Source of the DNA: Desulfobacterales bacterium
Lineage (GTDB): Bacteria; Desulfobacterota; Desulfobacteria; Desulfobacterales; JALSRD01
Assembly: GCA_026984935.1 (NCBI GenBank)
Contig: JALSRD010000035.1
Span: 96,000-159,999 of the forward strand
Direction: 5' to 3'
DNA: 64,000 nt
Shown: in pieces, positions 19,037-28,948 of the stretch
Layout of the letters: each line of letters begins with the position of its first letter
How positions within the stretch are numbered: the first letter of the stretch is position 1
Notes under the pieces: generated by a model
The model's input: the letters and a program-made list of their open reading frames with translations, nothing else
What the model was told of the DNA's origin: nothing
Databases searched by the model: none
Position numbers and translations under genes: made by a program

Positions 19037-20333
19037 GGCGGTCCAAGTGGCGGCGGATCAATTCCAGAATCTCGGCAACGGCACCGCCGCCGGCCTGCAG
19101 CACATCCTGCGCCGCCCGGCCCGCACGGCGAGCTGCCAAGGGATTGAAGAAAAAATCAGCGGCGGCATGCTGCAGTGCGGCAGCTGAAGCCACCTGCACG
19201 CCGCCGCCGGCGGTGGCCAGCCTGGCGGCAACATCGCGAAAATCGTCCATGTGGGGACCGCAAAGCACCGGTTTGGCCCATGCGGCCGGCTCCAGGGGGT
19301 TGTGGCCGCCGCGCCGGACCAGGCTGCCGCCCACAAAAGCCACATCCGCCAGCCGGTAGAGGTCCCTTAGAATCCCCATGCGGTCGACGATCAGGACATC
19401 GGCCGCCGGGTGCCGGTTACTGCCGTCAAGATCCCCGTATGTCAGGCAGCGCAGGCCGGCATCGGAAAAAACGCTTCTGAAAAAGGCGCTTTTCCGGGGA
19501 TCACGGGGGACCGCCAGCGCAAAGAAACCGGGCACGTCTCTTTTGAGGCCCGAAAAAGCCCCGGCCAGCGGGGCGGCTTCTCCGGCGTGCACGCTACCGG
19601 CCACCAGCACGTGGCGGGCCATTTGGCGGCGCATGAACGTTTCGATGCGCTCCAACACCTCCAGGGTTTGCGGTTCCGGCACCTGGCCCCGGGGGTCAAA
19701 TTTCAGGTTTCCGACGACCATCACCTTCTCCGCCGGCACCCCCAGACGCTCAAAGCGCCGGGCATCTGCGGTGCTCTGTGCGCATATTGCGGCCAAGGAT
19801 GAAAAAAGCGGGGCGCAGAACGACTGAAAGCGCCGATAGCCCTTCAACGACCGGTCCGACAGGCGCGCATTGACTAAAAATGCCGGAATGCGCTGCCGCG
19901 CAAGCGTCATCACAAAGTTGGGCCAGATGTCCGATTCCACCAGGATGACCAGTGCCGGATCGACACGCCCGATGACACGCCGCACACAGGGCAGCAGGTC
20001 GTAAGGGTAGTAAAAAACAGCCTGCACGCTTTGTGCAAGCCTGCCGACGGCGATCTGAAAGCCGGTATAGGTGGATACGGAAAAGAAAAGCGGAACGTCG
20101 GGCAGCGCAGCGCGCAGTCCCTCGACCAAAGGGACGGCGGACAGGGTTTCGCCCACCGACAGCGCGTGAACCCACAGCGGCTGCACATCCCCCTTGGGCC
20201 GGTGGGGCAGGCCGGCAAGACCCAACCTGGGCAGCAGCGTGCCGCGCCGTTTTTCGGCTAAAAGAAAAAACGGCAGCATCAGCGGCCCCGCCAGAGTACA
20301 GGTGGCATGCAGCAGAAGGTTGTAAGCCTGCAT
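19026..20333 (-). CDS. waaA: 3-deoxy-D-manno-octulosonic acid (Kdo) transferase
   Basis: 435-aa inner-membrane GT30 enzyme that moves Kdo (here perhaps 8-amino-Kdo) from the CMP-sugar to lipid IVA. I start at 20333 because MQAYNLLLHATCTLAGPLML matches the usual single N-terminal helix. ATGs at 20360 and 20402 are possible, while anything upstream of about 20424 lies before the likely transcription start. The catalytic glutamate is E62 in HALSVGETLSAVPLV. VSTYTGFQIA and the C-terminal GGHNPLEPAAWAKPV are diagnostic. First gene of the minus-strand LPS operon. Confidence 0.93.
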
Positions 20334-20430
20334 CAGTCGGCGGTGACGTCGTGCAGGCATCGGTTGTGTTGGTGCTTTCAGCAAAGACTCATTCCAGGGC
20401 ATCGGGACCGCATCCGGGTTGACAAGCCGT

Positions 20431-20459
20431 TTTGTAGTATAAACTCGGCCGGATTGCAA
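20431..20459 (-). promoter_or_regulatory. Sigma-70-type promoter for waaA-waaF-waaC
   Basis: On the minus strand TTGCAA (20459-20454) and TACAAA (20436-20431, 4 of 6) are 17 bases apart. A transcript would start near 20424, leaving waaA start candidates at 20402, 20360 and 20333 inside the mRNA. This promoter is back-to-back with the kdnA promoter, about 45 bases away. Confidence 0.45.
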
Positions 20460-20503
20460 GCCGGCCGCCCGGGTTGTCCGGCAGGCGTAAAAACGCTATC
20501 TGC

Positions 20504-20532
20504 TTGACACTCCGTGCAGCTTTTCCTATGGT
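20504..20532 (+). promoter_or_regulatory. Sigma-70-type promoter for kdnA-kdnB
   Basis: A perfect TTGACA (20504-20509), a 17-base spacer and TATGGT (20527-20532, 4 of 6) precede kdnA by 70 bases. It is one of the best-looking promoters in the window. Confidence 0.6.
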
Positions 20533-20602
20533 TTCCCAGGCCACTTCCGAGGGCCCGGCGGCCCCGGATTCGGAAAACAACACGCACTCAAAGGAGAACA
20601 CC

Positions 20603-21799
20603 ATGCCCGGCTTCGAACTGTTCGGCGATGAGGAACGCCGTGAAGTGCAGCAGGTCCTCGAAACAGGGGTCCTGTTTCGCTACGGATTCGACGCCGCCCG
20701 CCAGGGCCGCTGGAAGGCGCGCGCGCTGGAGGACGAAATCAAACGTTTGACAGGTGCCGCCCACTGCCACGTCTGCTCCAGCGGCACGGCCGCCCTGGCC
20801 ATCGCGCTGGCGGCCTGCGGCATCGGGGCCGGCGACGAGGTCATCGTGCCGCCGTTTACCTTCATCGCCACCATCGAGGCGGTTTTACATGCCGGTGCGG
20901 TACCGGTTTTTGCCGACATCGACGACACCCTGTGCCTGGACCCGCACGCCGTTGAAAGGGCCATCGGCAGCCGCACGCGGGCCGTTCTGCCGGTGCACAT
21001 GTGCGGGGCCATGGCGCACATCGATGAACTGCAAAGCCTGTGTGATGCGCACGGCCTGGCGCTGATCGAAGACGCCTGCCAGGCCTTCGGCGCGACGTTC
21101 AGGGGTCGTGCCCTGGGTACTTTCGGCCGCATGGGCTGTTTTTCCTTCGACGCCGTGAAGACCATTACCTGCGGCGAGGGCGGGGCGGTGGTTACCGACG
21201 ACACCACCTTTTACAAGCTGGCCGACGCCTACAGCGATCACGGACACGACCATGTCGGCACGGACCGCGGCCGTGAAGGCCACGCCATTCTGGGCACCAA
21301 CTACCGTATCAGCGAACTCAACGCAGCCGTGGGCCTGGCCCAGGTCAGGAAAACGGGCCGCATTCTGGAAGTGCAGCGCAGACACAAGCGTCTTTTGAAA
21401 AAGGCGCTGGCGGCCGTCGACGGCGTGACTTTCCGGACGCTTCCCGATCCCGAAGGCGACTCGGCCACCTTCCTGAGCTTTCTGTTGCCGGATGAAGACA
21501 CCGCGCGCCGTGCCGCGACCCGGCTGGCCGAGGCCGGCGTGGACGGCTGCTTCTACTGGTACGACAATAACTGGCACTACTTGCGAAAGTGGGATCACCT
21601 GCGAGGGATGCAATCCGCGGCCCGGCTGCCGCAGGAACTGCTGTCTGGAACGCCCGATTACCGCCGGCTGGTGCTGGCGCCATCGGACGCACTCATGGGT
21701 CGTACGCTTTCCATGCTGATCAAGCTTACGTGGACGCCGGAAGACCTGGCCCGGCGGGCGCAGGCCATGACGGCCGTGCTGCAGGACGTGACCGCATGA
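20603..21799 (+). CDS. kdnA: 8-amino-3,8-dideoxy-manno-octulosonate aminotransferase (DegT/DnrJ family)
   Basis: 398-aa PLP aminotransferase starting at the ATG behind AAGGAG (20591-20596). DegT/DnrJ/EryC1/StrS features are clear: CSSGTAALAIALAACG, PPFTFIATIEAVLHAGAVP, the cofactor aspartate D157 in LIEDACQAFG, and the Schiff-base lysine K186 in CFSFDAVKTITCGEGG. The specific KdnA call rests on context: an iron-type alcohol dehydrogenase and kdsB follow, the same trio that makes 8-amino-Kdo in Shewanella. KdnA aminates the 8-oxo-Kdo made by KdnB. Another sugar aminotransferase role is the alternative. Confidence 0.85.
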   Translation: MPGFELFGDEERREVQQVLETGVLFRYGFDAARQGRWKARALEDEIKRLTGAAHCHVCSSGTAALAIALAACGIGAGDEVIVPPFTFIATIEAVLHAGAVPVFADIDDTLCLDPHAVERAIGSRTRAVLPVHMCGAMAHIDELQSLCDAHGLALIEDACQAFGATFRGRALGTFGRMGCFSFDAVKTITCGEGGAVVTDDTTFYKLADAYSDHGHDHVGTDRGREGHAILGTNYRISELNAAVGLAQVRKTGRILEVQRRHKRLLKKALAAVDGVTFRTLPDPEGDSATFLSFLLPDEDTARRAATRLAEAGVDGCFYWYDNNWHYLRKWDHLRGMQSAARLPQELLSGTPDYRRLVLAPSDALMGRTLSMLIKLTWTPEDLARRAQAMTAVLQDVTA

Positions 21800-21847
21800 T
21801 GCGGCGGCCAGCGACCCAGAGCAACGGCTCATACACATAAAGGATCG

Positions 21848-22930
21848 ATGCGCATGTATCGCAATTTCAAAATGGTGCCGCGGCTGGTTTTCGGTCGGGG
21901 GGCCTTCAACCAGCTCGGAAAGATTCTGGAGGACCGGCGCGGGCCCCAAGGGTCGGCGATGATCTTTCTGGTGGACGATGTATTCAAAACCGGTGCGCTG
22001 GCCGGACGTATACCGGCCGGGCCGCGGGACCTGACCCTGTGGGTCAACGTGGACGACGAACCCAAGACGGCGTATGTCGACCACCTGACCGAGCTGGCCC
22101 GGCAAAACGCCGAAAGAACCGGCGGTGCGCCGGCCGGCGTCGTTGGCATCGGCGGCGGCAGCACGCTGGACCTGGCCAAGGCCGTGTCCCTGATGCTCAC
22201 CAACCGGGGATCCTCCGCCGATTACCAGGGATGGGACCTCATCCAGAATCCGGCCGTCTACCACGTGGGCGTGCCGACGCTGTCCGGCACCGGCGCCGAA
22301 GTTTCACGCACCACGGTACTGACGGGGCCTGAAAAAAAACTGGGCATCAATTCGGATTTCACGGTTTTCGATCAGTTGGTGCTGGATCCCGAGCTGATCG
22401 CCGATGTCCCGGCAACACAGCGTTTTTACACCGGCATGGACTGCTATATCCACTGCGTGGAATCGCTGGCGGGCAACTTCTGCAACCCTTTCAGCCGGGC
22501 CTGCGCCGAAAAGGCGCTCGATCTGTGCAAGAGCGTCTTTCTCGACGAGCCCGCCGACCGCGATGCCGACCTGATGATGGCCTCTTTCCTGGGCGGGCTG
22601 AGCATCGCCTGGTCCCAGGTGGGCATCTGCCATGCGCTTTCCTACGGTCTGTCCTTCGAGCTGGGGCTGCATCACGGCATCGGCAACTGCGTGGTCTTCG
22701 ACTACCTGGAAGCCTACTACCCCGAGGGCGTCGCGGATTTTCGCCGCATGCAGGCCAAACACGGCGTTGAACTGCCGCGCCGCCTCACCGCGGACCTGGC
22801 TGATGCGCGCATCGAACGTATGGTCGACGTGGCGCTGGTATTGGAGCCGCTGTGGGAGCACGCCCTGGGCAGCGGCTGGCAATCCGTCATGACCCGCGAG
22901 AAAATCCGCGAACTCTATCTCAGGATGTAG
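21848..22930 (+). CDS. kdnB: 3-deoxy-manno-octulosonate 8-oxidase (iron-type alcohol dehydrogenase family)
   Basis: 360-aa member of the group III metal-dependent alcohol dehydrogenases. It has an AAAGGA ribosome site five bases before the ATG. The nucleotide-binding motif GIGGGSTLDLAKA lies near residues 100-113, with GTGAEVSRTTVL following. Metal ligands are in GMDCYIHCVES, ICHALSYG and GLHHGIGN. KdnB oxidises the C8 hydroxyl of Kdo so that KdnA can aminate it. The sequence opening MYRNFKMVPRLVFGRGAF fits KdnB proteins. The call depends partly on the kdnA and kdsB neighbours. Confidence 0.85.
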   Translation: MRMYRNFKMVPRLVFGRGAFNQLGKILEDRRGPQGSAMIFLVDDVFKTGALAGRIPAGPRDLTLWVNVDDEPKTAYVDHLTELARQNAERTGGAPAGVVGIGGGSTLDLAKAVSLMLTNRGSSADYQGWDLIQNPAVYHVGVPTLSGTGAEVSRTTVLTGPEKKLGINSDFTVFDQLVLDPELIADVPATQRFYTGMDCYIHCVESLAGNFCNPFSRACAEKALDLCKSVFLDEPADRDADLMMASFLGGLSIAWSQVGICHALSYGLSFELGLHHGIGNCVVFDYLEAYYPEGVADFRRMQAKHGVELPRRLTADLADARIERMVDVALVLEPLWEHALGSGWQSVMTREKIRELYLRM

Positions 22931-23194
22931 ACTTTAACGTGGCATAAACAACACGGCCGGACATCGGAAAAACAGCTTGAACAAAAGCGCTATTGCCATG
23001 GACAGGTCTGCAGCAAAATGCCACCGGTGGTTTAATCCACGGCGGCCTCCATTATCACCGTATTGTTTACCCTGCGGGAAAGCCGATGGCGCCGGACCTG
23101 TTCGGCACGCCCGCTGGCCGCGGGTTCAACCATACGGACCGCTGTGCAACAAACCTGTGACAATGATCCGGCTGCACACAGACAGAGAAAAAAA
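22931..23194. other. Intergenic region between kdnB and kdsB, nothing recognised
   Basis: 264 bases without a convincing gene, hairpin with T-run, or promoter pair. The gap is long for an operon, so kdsB-waaL may have its own promoter that I could not identify. Confidence 0.35.
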
Positions 23195-23938
23195 ATGGAT
23201 AATTCCCCCGACTGCTACGGCATCATCCCCGCGCGCTACCGCTCCAGCCGCTTTCCGGGCAAACCGCTGGCTGAAATCCTGGGCAAACCCATGTTCTGGC
23301 ATGTCTACCAGCGGGCCCTGCGCTGCAAAGAGCTGAAAAGGGTGGTTCTGGCCACCGACGACGACCGGATCGCCGAGGCCGCTGAAAAGTTGGGCGTCGC
23401 GGTGGTGATGACTGCCGAGGATCACCCCAGCGGCTCGGACCGTGTGTTGGAGGCCGCACGTCTGCTGGCAATCCCCGATGACGCCATCGTCATCAACATC
23501 CAGGGCGACGAACCGACCCTGGATCCGGTCATGCTGCGCCAGGTGCTGCGCCCTTTTGCATCGCCGGAGATTGATGTGGCGACCCTGGCGCGTCCGCTGG
23601 ACGCAAGCGAGGCCCACAGCCCTGACCGTGTCACCGTGGCGCTTTCCAAAAACGGCAGGGGCCTTTACTTTTCACGGGCGCGCATCCCCTATCCCTACCG
23701 CAATGCCGGCGTGCAATTTTACGAACACGTCGGCCTGTATGCTTTCCGGCTGTCCATGCTGCAGCGCTTCGTCGATTTGGGACCCAGTCCCCTGGAAGAA
23801 ATCGAAAGCCTGGAAATGCTGCGTCTTCTGGAAAATGATGTTCCCATCTGTGTTGAAATCACCGACTGCCCCAGCGTGTGCGTCGAACGTCCCGCAGACA
23901 TCGCCCGGGCCGAGGAGATCTTAGCCGCTGATGCCTGA
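23195..23938 (+). CDS. kdsB: 3-deoxy-manno-octulosonate cytidylyltransferase
   Basis: 247-aa cytoplasmic enzyme that makes CMP-Kdo (or CMP-8-amino-Kdo) from CTP, the activated donor for WaaA. The start is the ATG at 23195, since the open frame to 23063 encodes unrelated residues. The nucleotide-binding N-terminus [17 protein letters not shown], the INIQGDEP motif and [15 protein letters not shown] are all diagnostic. The stop overlaps waaL by 8 bases. Placement next to kdnA/kdnB suggests this copy handles the amino sugar, as proposed for Shewanella. Confidence 0.95.
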   Translation: MDNSPDCYGIIPARYRSSRFPGKPLAEILGKPMFWHVYQRALRCKELKRVVLATDDDRIAEAAEKLGVAVVMTAEDHPSGSDRVLEAARLLAIPDDAIVINIQGDEPTLDPVMLRQVLRPFASPEIDVATLARPLDASEAHSPDRVTVALSKNGRGLYFSRARIPYPYRNAGVQFYEHVGLYAFRLSMLQRFVDLGPSPLEEIESLEMLRLLENDVPICVEITDCPSVCVERPADIARAEEILAADA

Positions 23939-25184
23939 ACCCGCCGCCTGGTGGAAGCGCCGGCCGGTAACCGCCGAGACGCTGATTTTCTGGGCATTCA
24001 TGGGCGCCTTTGCCGGCATGCCCACCGGCACTTCGCCGCCCACGGCGTGCGGACTGGCGGCAGTGGGCATCTGGCTGCTTTCGGGCAAGGTTCTGCGGGA
24101 GATCCCCGGTCTCGCGCGCCGAAAATGGGTGCGCCCGGTCCTGCTGCTGGTGCTGCTGCCCTGGATCGGACTGGTCTACTCCCCGGACCCCGGCGGCCTG
24201 GGCCTGGACTATGCCGGCAAAACCTACTACTGGCTCTTTTGCTTTGCTCTGGCGGGCTGCTGCCCGCAGACCGGCCGGCGCCGGTGGCTGATTAACGCTT
24301 TCCTGCTGGGCCTTGCGGTCAACGCGGTCTTCGGTGCACTGCAGCTGATCGGCGTCCTGGCTCCCATCGAAACGGTCTACAGCGGCCTGGGACGCGGCTA
24401 CTCAACGCTGGCCGCCTACCTGGTGGTGGGCATCCTGATACTTTCGTTCGACTACCGGCAGGCCGTGCATATCAAGTGGCGCATGGGCCTGGCGCTGCTG
24501 ATGGCGTTTTATTTCTTTCACCTGGTGATCCTGCAGGGCCGCACCGGCTACCTGACCTTCCTGGTTTTGTCCCCGCTGATCGTACGCAACCTGTTTCACC
24601 GCGCCCGGGGGTGGAAAATCGCCGTCGTCTGCCTGCTGCTGGCCGGGTCCATGTTCCTGTCGCCGGTGGTGCGCCAGCGCGTGTCCGACTCCATTGCAAC
24701 GCTGCGCTACCATCTCTCGGTGCGCCCCGACAAGGCCTGGGGCCGGGTCTACAGCCCGCACCAGGACCGTTTTTTCATGTGGCACAGCGCCGTCCGCATT
24801 TTTCGCGAACACCCTCTTCTGGGGGTGGGCACCGGCGGCTACCAGACGCGCGTCCACCAACTGAGTCCGCCGGGCACACCGCTTTTTGCCCATCCGCACA
24901 ATGACTTTCTGTACATGGCGGCCAGCTACGGCCTCGTGGGCGTTTTGGCTTTCGTGTGGTTTTTTGCCGGCCTGATCCGCGCGGCCTGGCGCTGCCGGGA
25001 TACCGCCGTGGGATATTTCGTTTTCAGCGTGGCCCTGGTGGTGCTGGTCAGCGGCCTGTTCAACGCCCAGATGCTGGACGCCGGCATGGCTTTTCTGCTG
25101 GCCGTGGCAACAGGCATGCAGGCCTGGCTGCGCGCGGAAGAGCCATCACCCGCCCTGGGCCATACACGCCGTCAGCAGGCGTAG
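23931..25184 (+). CDS. O-antigen ligase / Wzy_C family membrane protein
   Basis: 417-aa polytopic inner-membrane protein with about ten helices and a large periplasmic loop. The loop carries [14 protein letters not shown] and [20 protein letters not shown], the histidine-bearing signature of the Wzy_C/WaaL family. WaaL joins undecaprenyl-linked O-antigen to lipid A-core in the periplasm. Position next to core genes favours ligase over O-antigen polymerase. It overlaps kdsB by 8 bases and is the last gene of this plus-strand unit. Confidence 0.85.
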   Translation: MPEPAAWWKRRPVTAETLIFWAFMGAFAGMPTGTSPPTACGLAAVGIWLLSGKVLREIPGLARRKWVRPVLLLVLLPWIGLVYSPDPGGLGLDYAGKTYYWLFCFALAGCCPQTGRRRWLINAFLLGLAVNAVFGALQLIGVLAPIETVYSGLGRGYSTLAAYLVVGILILSFDYRQAVHIKWRMGLALLMAFYFFHLVILQGRTGYLTFLVLSPLIVRNLFHRARGWKIAVVCLLLAGSMFLSPVVRQRVSDSIATLRYHLSVRPDKAWGRVYSPHQDRFFMWHSAVRIFREHPLLGVGTGGYQTRVHQLSPPGTPLFAHPHNDFLYMAASYGLVGVLAFVWFFAGLIRAAWRCRDTAVGYFVFSVALVVLVSGLFNAQMLDAGMAFLLAVATGMQAWLRAEEPSPALGHTRRQQA

Positions 25185-25252
25185 CATCCGCCGCGATCCG
25201 GAGGCACGCGTTTTGCGACGGGCCTCCCGGAAATGGTGTGTGCGCAGCGCTT

Positions 25253-26107
25253 CTATTTTTTTTCGAATTTTACCTTCAGGGCCGACAGGGTTTCGTCCGG
25301 CATAGTGAAGCTGTGCCCGGAGGCGGGGAAAGCGCCGCTCTGAACGTCGCTTTTATACTGTCCCAAAGCCTCGAGGATAACCGGCCGGATGTTGGCATAC
25401 TGTTTGACGAACTTGGGCACGAATTTGTCGAACAGTCCGATCATGTCGTGGGTTACCAGCACCTGGCCGTCCACGTCCGGTCCGGCGCCGATGCCGATGA
25501 CCGGCACATCCACGGCTTGGGCCACCAGTTTTCCCAGCGGGGCGGGCACGGCTTCCAGGATGATGGAGAAAACACCTGCGTCTTCCAGGGCGCGCGCGTC
25601 GCCGATGACCTTTTGAGCCGCTGCCACATCTTTGCCCTGCAGCTTGAAGCCGCCCAGAGCACTGGCCGTCTGGGGGGTCAGGCCGATATGCCCCTGCACC
25701 GGGATGCCGGCTTTGACGATGGCCGCCACCGTGGGCGCAAAATCCGTACCCCCCTCCAGCTTGACAACCTCGCAACCGCCCTCTTTCACCAGCCGGCCGG
25801 CATTGACGATGGCGTCGCGGATGGACGTATTGTAGCTCATGAACGGCATGTCGCCGACCACCAGCGGTCGCCGGCAGCCGCGCATAACCGCCCGGATGTG
25901 GTGGATCATATGTTCCATGGTGACTTCGACGGTGCCGTCCAGGCCCATCACCACCATGCCCAGCGAATCGCCCACCAGCACGATGTCGACACCGGCCTCG
26001 TCGGCCATCCGGCCGAAGGGGTAATCATAGGCCGTCACCATGACCAGTTTGCGGCCGGTTTCTTTGGCTGTGCGAATATCCGGAAGGGTGACTTTCCTGG
26101 CAACCAT
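25253..26107 (-). CDS. panB: 3-methyl-2-oxobutanoate hydroxymethyltransferase
   Basis: 284-aa cytoplasmic enzyme that adds a hydroxymethyl group from methylene-tetrahydrofolate to 2-oxoisovalerate to give ketopantoate, the first step to pantothenate. KLVMVTAYDYPFGRMADEAGVDIVLVGDSLGMV and HIGLTPQTASALGGFKLQG are diagnostic, and IGIGAGPDVDGQVLVTHDM holds the C-terminal active-site region. It is the last gene of a unit that begins with an XRE regulator and a TRAP transporter, and sits directly behind panE. Confidence 0.96.
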   Translation of the reverse strand: MVARKVTLPDIRTAKETGRKLVMVTAYDYPFGRMADEAGVDIVLVGDSLGMVVMGLDGTVEVTMEHMIHHIRAVMRGCRRPLVVGDMPFMSYNTSIRDAIVNAGRLVKEGGCEVVKLEGGTDFAPTVAAIVKAGIPVQGHIGLTPQTASALGGFKLQGKDVAAAQKVIGDARALEDAGVFSIILEAVPAPLGKLVAQAVDVPVIGIGAGPDVDGQVLVTHDMIGLFDKFVPKFVKQYANIRPVILEALGQYKSDVQSGAFPASGHSFTMPDETLSALKVKFEKK

Positions 26108-26231
26108 TGGCTTTGCTCCTTTTTTCTGGCCGGTTTTGGGGATCCCCGATCGTGTTTAAGGAATACAGATTGGCGGACGCCTCAGACAGGTGGCCCGGCA
26201 CGCTGTCGCATCGGAAACAGCCCGCACAACA

Positions 26232-27149
26232 TCAGGACGGATAATGGGCCTGCAGGGTTTCCACCAGCGCCGTCAACGTTTGGTTGACGGGCACCGCCAT
26301 GCCCAGCTCGGCCGCGCGGCGCACCACGGCGCCGTTGATCATCTCGATTTCGGTCATCCGCCGGGCGTCTATGTCCTGGCCCATGGAAGACCGGTTCTCC
26401 GCGGTGGCACGCGCCACGGCAAAAACACGCTGTACGGCGTCTTCGGCCACCGCGACGCCACAGGCGCGCGCCACCGCGGCGGCCTCTTCCACAGCCGCCC
26501 GCGAAAGGGCGCGGGTCTGGGGCAGATCCAGCAGCTGTCCGTTACGGATGCCGGTCAGCGCCGTGATGGCATTGATCCCCACGTTGACCATCAGCTTGTT
26601 CCAGATGACCGGCCGGATGTCTTCGACCGCTTCAGTGGGGATGCCGGCCGAATTCAGCCAGTCGGCCACCTGAAGCGCCTTTTGAAAGTTGCCTCCGCGC
26701 CACATGCCGATAACCGTAGGCCCCCTGCCGGCATGCCGGATGCGGCCCGGCCCCAGCAGCGTGGCTCCCTGGGCGGTGGTGCCGGCGACGACACGCTCAT
26801 CCCCCACAATGCGGGCCAGTATGTCGGCATTGCCCAGCCCGTTCTGCAATGTGAGCACCAGACCCCCTTCTGCACAAAGCTCTGCCGCCGTACGGGCAGC
26901 CTCGGCGGTATGGCCGGACTTGACAAATATTATCACCAGATCGGCGGCCTCCAGACCCGCAGCCCGGGTAGTCGCCTGTACGGCGATCGTACGCGTTTTG
27001 CCCCGCCATTCAACGGACAGGCCGTTGCGCGTAAGTGCCTGCACGTGCGCGCGCCAGACATCGAGCAGAACCACCGGCATACCGGCTTCACTCAGCAGGC
27101 CGCCGAAGAGGCAGCCCATGGCGCCGGCACCGATAATCACGGTTTGCAT
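26232..27149 (-). CDS. panE: 2-dehydropantoate 2-reductase
   Basis: 305-aa NADPH-dependent enzyme of the ketopantoate reductase family, which reduces ketopantoate to pantoate. The start is the ATG at 27149 behind AAGGAGG. The Rossmann motif GAGAMGCLFGGLL is at the N-terminus. WNKLMVNVGINAITALTG contains the catalytic lysine and asparagine block, and NRSSMGQDIDARRMTEIE is the C-terminal substrate loop. With panB behind it, a pantothenate role is likely, though the family also reduces other 2-oxo acids, which matters given the adjacent TRAP genes. Confidence 0.93.
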   Translation of the reverse strand: MQTVIIGAGAMGCLFGGLLSEAGMPVVLLDVWRAHVQALTRNGLSVEWRGKTRTIAVQATTRAAGLEAADLVIIFVKSGHTAEAARTAAELCAEGGLVLTLQNGLGNADILARIVGDERVVAGTTAQGATLLGPGRIRHAGRGPTVIGMWRGGNFQKALQVADWLNSAGIPTEAVEDIRPVIWNKLMVNVGINAITALTGIRNGQLLDLPQTRALSRAAVEEAAAVARACGVAVAEDAVQRVFAVARATAENRSSMGQDIDARRMTEIEMINGAVVRRAAELGMAVPVNQTLTALVETLQAHYPS

Positions 27150-27192
27150 CAACTTCCTCCTTTTAAGTGCAGCCTCACCCCATCGCGCCGGC

Positions 27193-28473
27193 CTACTTGG
27201 CGACGGCCCTGGCCAGCCACATGGTCAGCGGAGAAAAAAAGGTAATCAGCAGCAGGTCCAGGATCAGCACCGCCAAAAACGGCAGGATGCGTTTGCTGAT
27301 GGCCCCCAGGCTGTCACCGGAAATGGAGCACGAGACGATCAGGCAGATTCCCATGGGCGGGGTCAGCATGCCGATGGCCAGGTTGGTGACCACGATGGCG
27401 CCCAGGTGCACCATGTTAATCCCCAGCGAGGGCAGCATGGCCGTGATCATGGGCACCAGCAGTATCAGGGACGCCGTGGTTTCCACAAATGTCCCGGCGA
27501 TGAGCAGCACCAGGTTGATGAGCAGCAGCAGGATCACCGGATTCTTGGTCATGCCCAACAGCGCGCCGGCCAGCTGGGTGGGAATGTTTTCGATGGCTGC
27601 GATCCAGCTGAACACCGAGGCCGTGGCAATGATGAACATCACGATGGCCGATGTAACGGCACCTTCCCGGAAAAGGGCCGCCAGGTCCCGCACCCGGATC
27701 TGGCGGTAGATGAACAGCCCCACCACAAGTGCATATACCACGGCCACGGCCGCAGATTCGGTGGCCGTAAATATACCGAACAGGATCCCGCCTAAAATAA
27801 TGATCGGCGCCCCCAGGGCCAGCAGGGCGCGCTTGAAGGTCCGCCAGATTTCACCGATTTCAAAGGCGGTGGTGGCCGCGTAGCCATGACGGATGGAAAT
27901 AAAGCTCGATACGCCGATCAGGGAAAACCCGATTAAAATTCCGGGCAGGATGCCGGCGGCGAACAGCTGGCCGATGGACGCCCCGGTCAGAAAACCGAAA
28001 ATGATCATGGGAATCGAGGGCGGGATAATGACGCCGATGGAGCCGCCCGAGGCCTGTACCGCAGCCGCAAAGTCGGATGCGTATCCCGAGCGTTTCATGG
28101 CTGGAATCAGGATGGTGCCCACCGCCGCCGCATCGGCCGCCGCCGAACCCGAAATACCCGCGAAAAACATGGCCGAAACAATGGTTACGGCCGCCAGCCC
28201 GCCGGGCAGCCAGCCCACCAGGGCGTTGGCGAAATCGATGATGCGGCGGCTGATGCCGCCGGCTTCCATGAGCACCCCGGCGAACATGAACAGCGGCACG
28301 GCCATCAGTGGGAAGGAATCCGTGCCGCCGAACATGCGCTGCACCACCATCATCAGCGGAAAAGATCCCTGCACCAGGATACCCAATACCGACGCCACGC
28401 CGATGGCAATAGCGATGGGCGTATCGATGGCAAACAAAAAGAGCAACGACAACAGCAGGATCTCAGCCGTCAT
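27193..28473 (-). CDS. dctM: TRAP transporter large permease (DctM)
   Basis: 426-aa membrane protein with about twelve helices, the sodium-driven transport subunit of a TRAP importer. Family blocks visible are FAGVLMEAGGISRRIIDFANALVGWLPGGLA, GSAAADAAAVGTILIPAM and GVIIPPSIPMIIFGFLTG, as well as TPPMGICLIV near the C-terminus. It overlaps the DctQ stop by 11 bases, so the two subunits are translationally coupled. It is followed after 43 bases by panE in the same direction. Confidence 0.95.
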   Translation of the reverse strand: MTAEILLLSLLFLFAIDTPIAIAIGVASVLGILVQGSFPLMMVVQRMFGGTDSFPLMAVPLFMFAGVLMEAGGISRRIIDFANALVGWLPGGLAAVTIVSAMFFAGISGSAAADAAAVGTILIPAMKRSGYASDFAAAVQASGGSIGVIIPPSIPMIIFGFLTGASIGQLFAAGILPGILIGFSLIGVSSFISIRHGYAATTAFEIGEIWRTFKRALLALGAPIIILGGILFGIFTATESAAVAVVYALVVGLFIYRQIRVRDLAALFREGAVTSAIVMFIIATASVFSWIAAIENIPTQLAGALLGMTKNPVILLLLINLVLLIAGTFVETTASLILLVPMITAMLPSLGINMVHLGAIVVTNLAIGMLTPPMGICLIVSCSISGDSLGAISKRILPFLAVLILDLLLITFFSPLTMWLARAVAK

Positions 28474-28948
28474 GGGGCGTTCCCCGCAGCTCGTGCAGCA
28501 GAAAGCCGACAGCGTGAATCAGAAAAATGGCGCCGCTGACGGGAATCACGCTGAAGATGATCCACTTGGGGAGGTAGAGCGCCGGTGAGATCTGGCGGCG
28601 CACGAAGTAGGAAAACTGGTATCCATAGACGATCATGACCACGAACAGGCCCATGGAAACCGTATGCACCAGCAACGCGCTGGCCTTCCTGACCGCTGGC
28701 GGCATACGTTTGTAGAGCATGTCGATGCCCGGATGGGACCCGCGCTTGTAGGCCACCGAGGCGCCCAAAAAGGTCAGCCACACGAGCATGAAACGCGCCA
28801 GCTCTTCGGACCAGAAAAGGGACTGGTTGAGCACGTAGCGGAAAAAGACCTGCACGGCGACGACCACGGCCATGGAAAACCCGAGCACGAAGAGCAGCGT
28901 CTCGACATGCCGGTTGAGCGCTGTACTGAATTTTTCAAAAGTGACCAC
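28463..28948 (-). CDS. dctQ: TRAP transporter small permease (DctQ)
   Basis: 161-aa, four-helix small permease. I start it at the GTG at 28948, giving MTFEKF-like DctQ beginnings (translated V-V-T-F-E-K-F). The open frame to an ATG at 29044 adds a proline- and glycine-rich stretch not usual for the family. FRYVLNQSLFWSEELARFMLVWLTFLGASVAYKRG is the DctQ signature. It forms the membrane complex with the overlapping DctM. Confidence 0.88.
   Translation of the reverse strand: MVTFEKFSTALNRHVETLLFVLGFSMAVVVAVQVFFRYVLNQSLFWSEELARFMLVWLTFLGASVAYKRGSHPGIDMLYKRMPPAVRKASALLVHTVSMGLFVVMIVYGYQFSYFVRRQISPALYLPKWIIFSVIPVSGAIFLIHAVGFLLHELRGTPHDG

Noticed and set aside
25195..25240. GC-rich bulged hairpin between convergent waaL and panB
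   Set aside because: The stem is imperfect and lacks a T-run, so it is too weak to list as a terminator.
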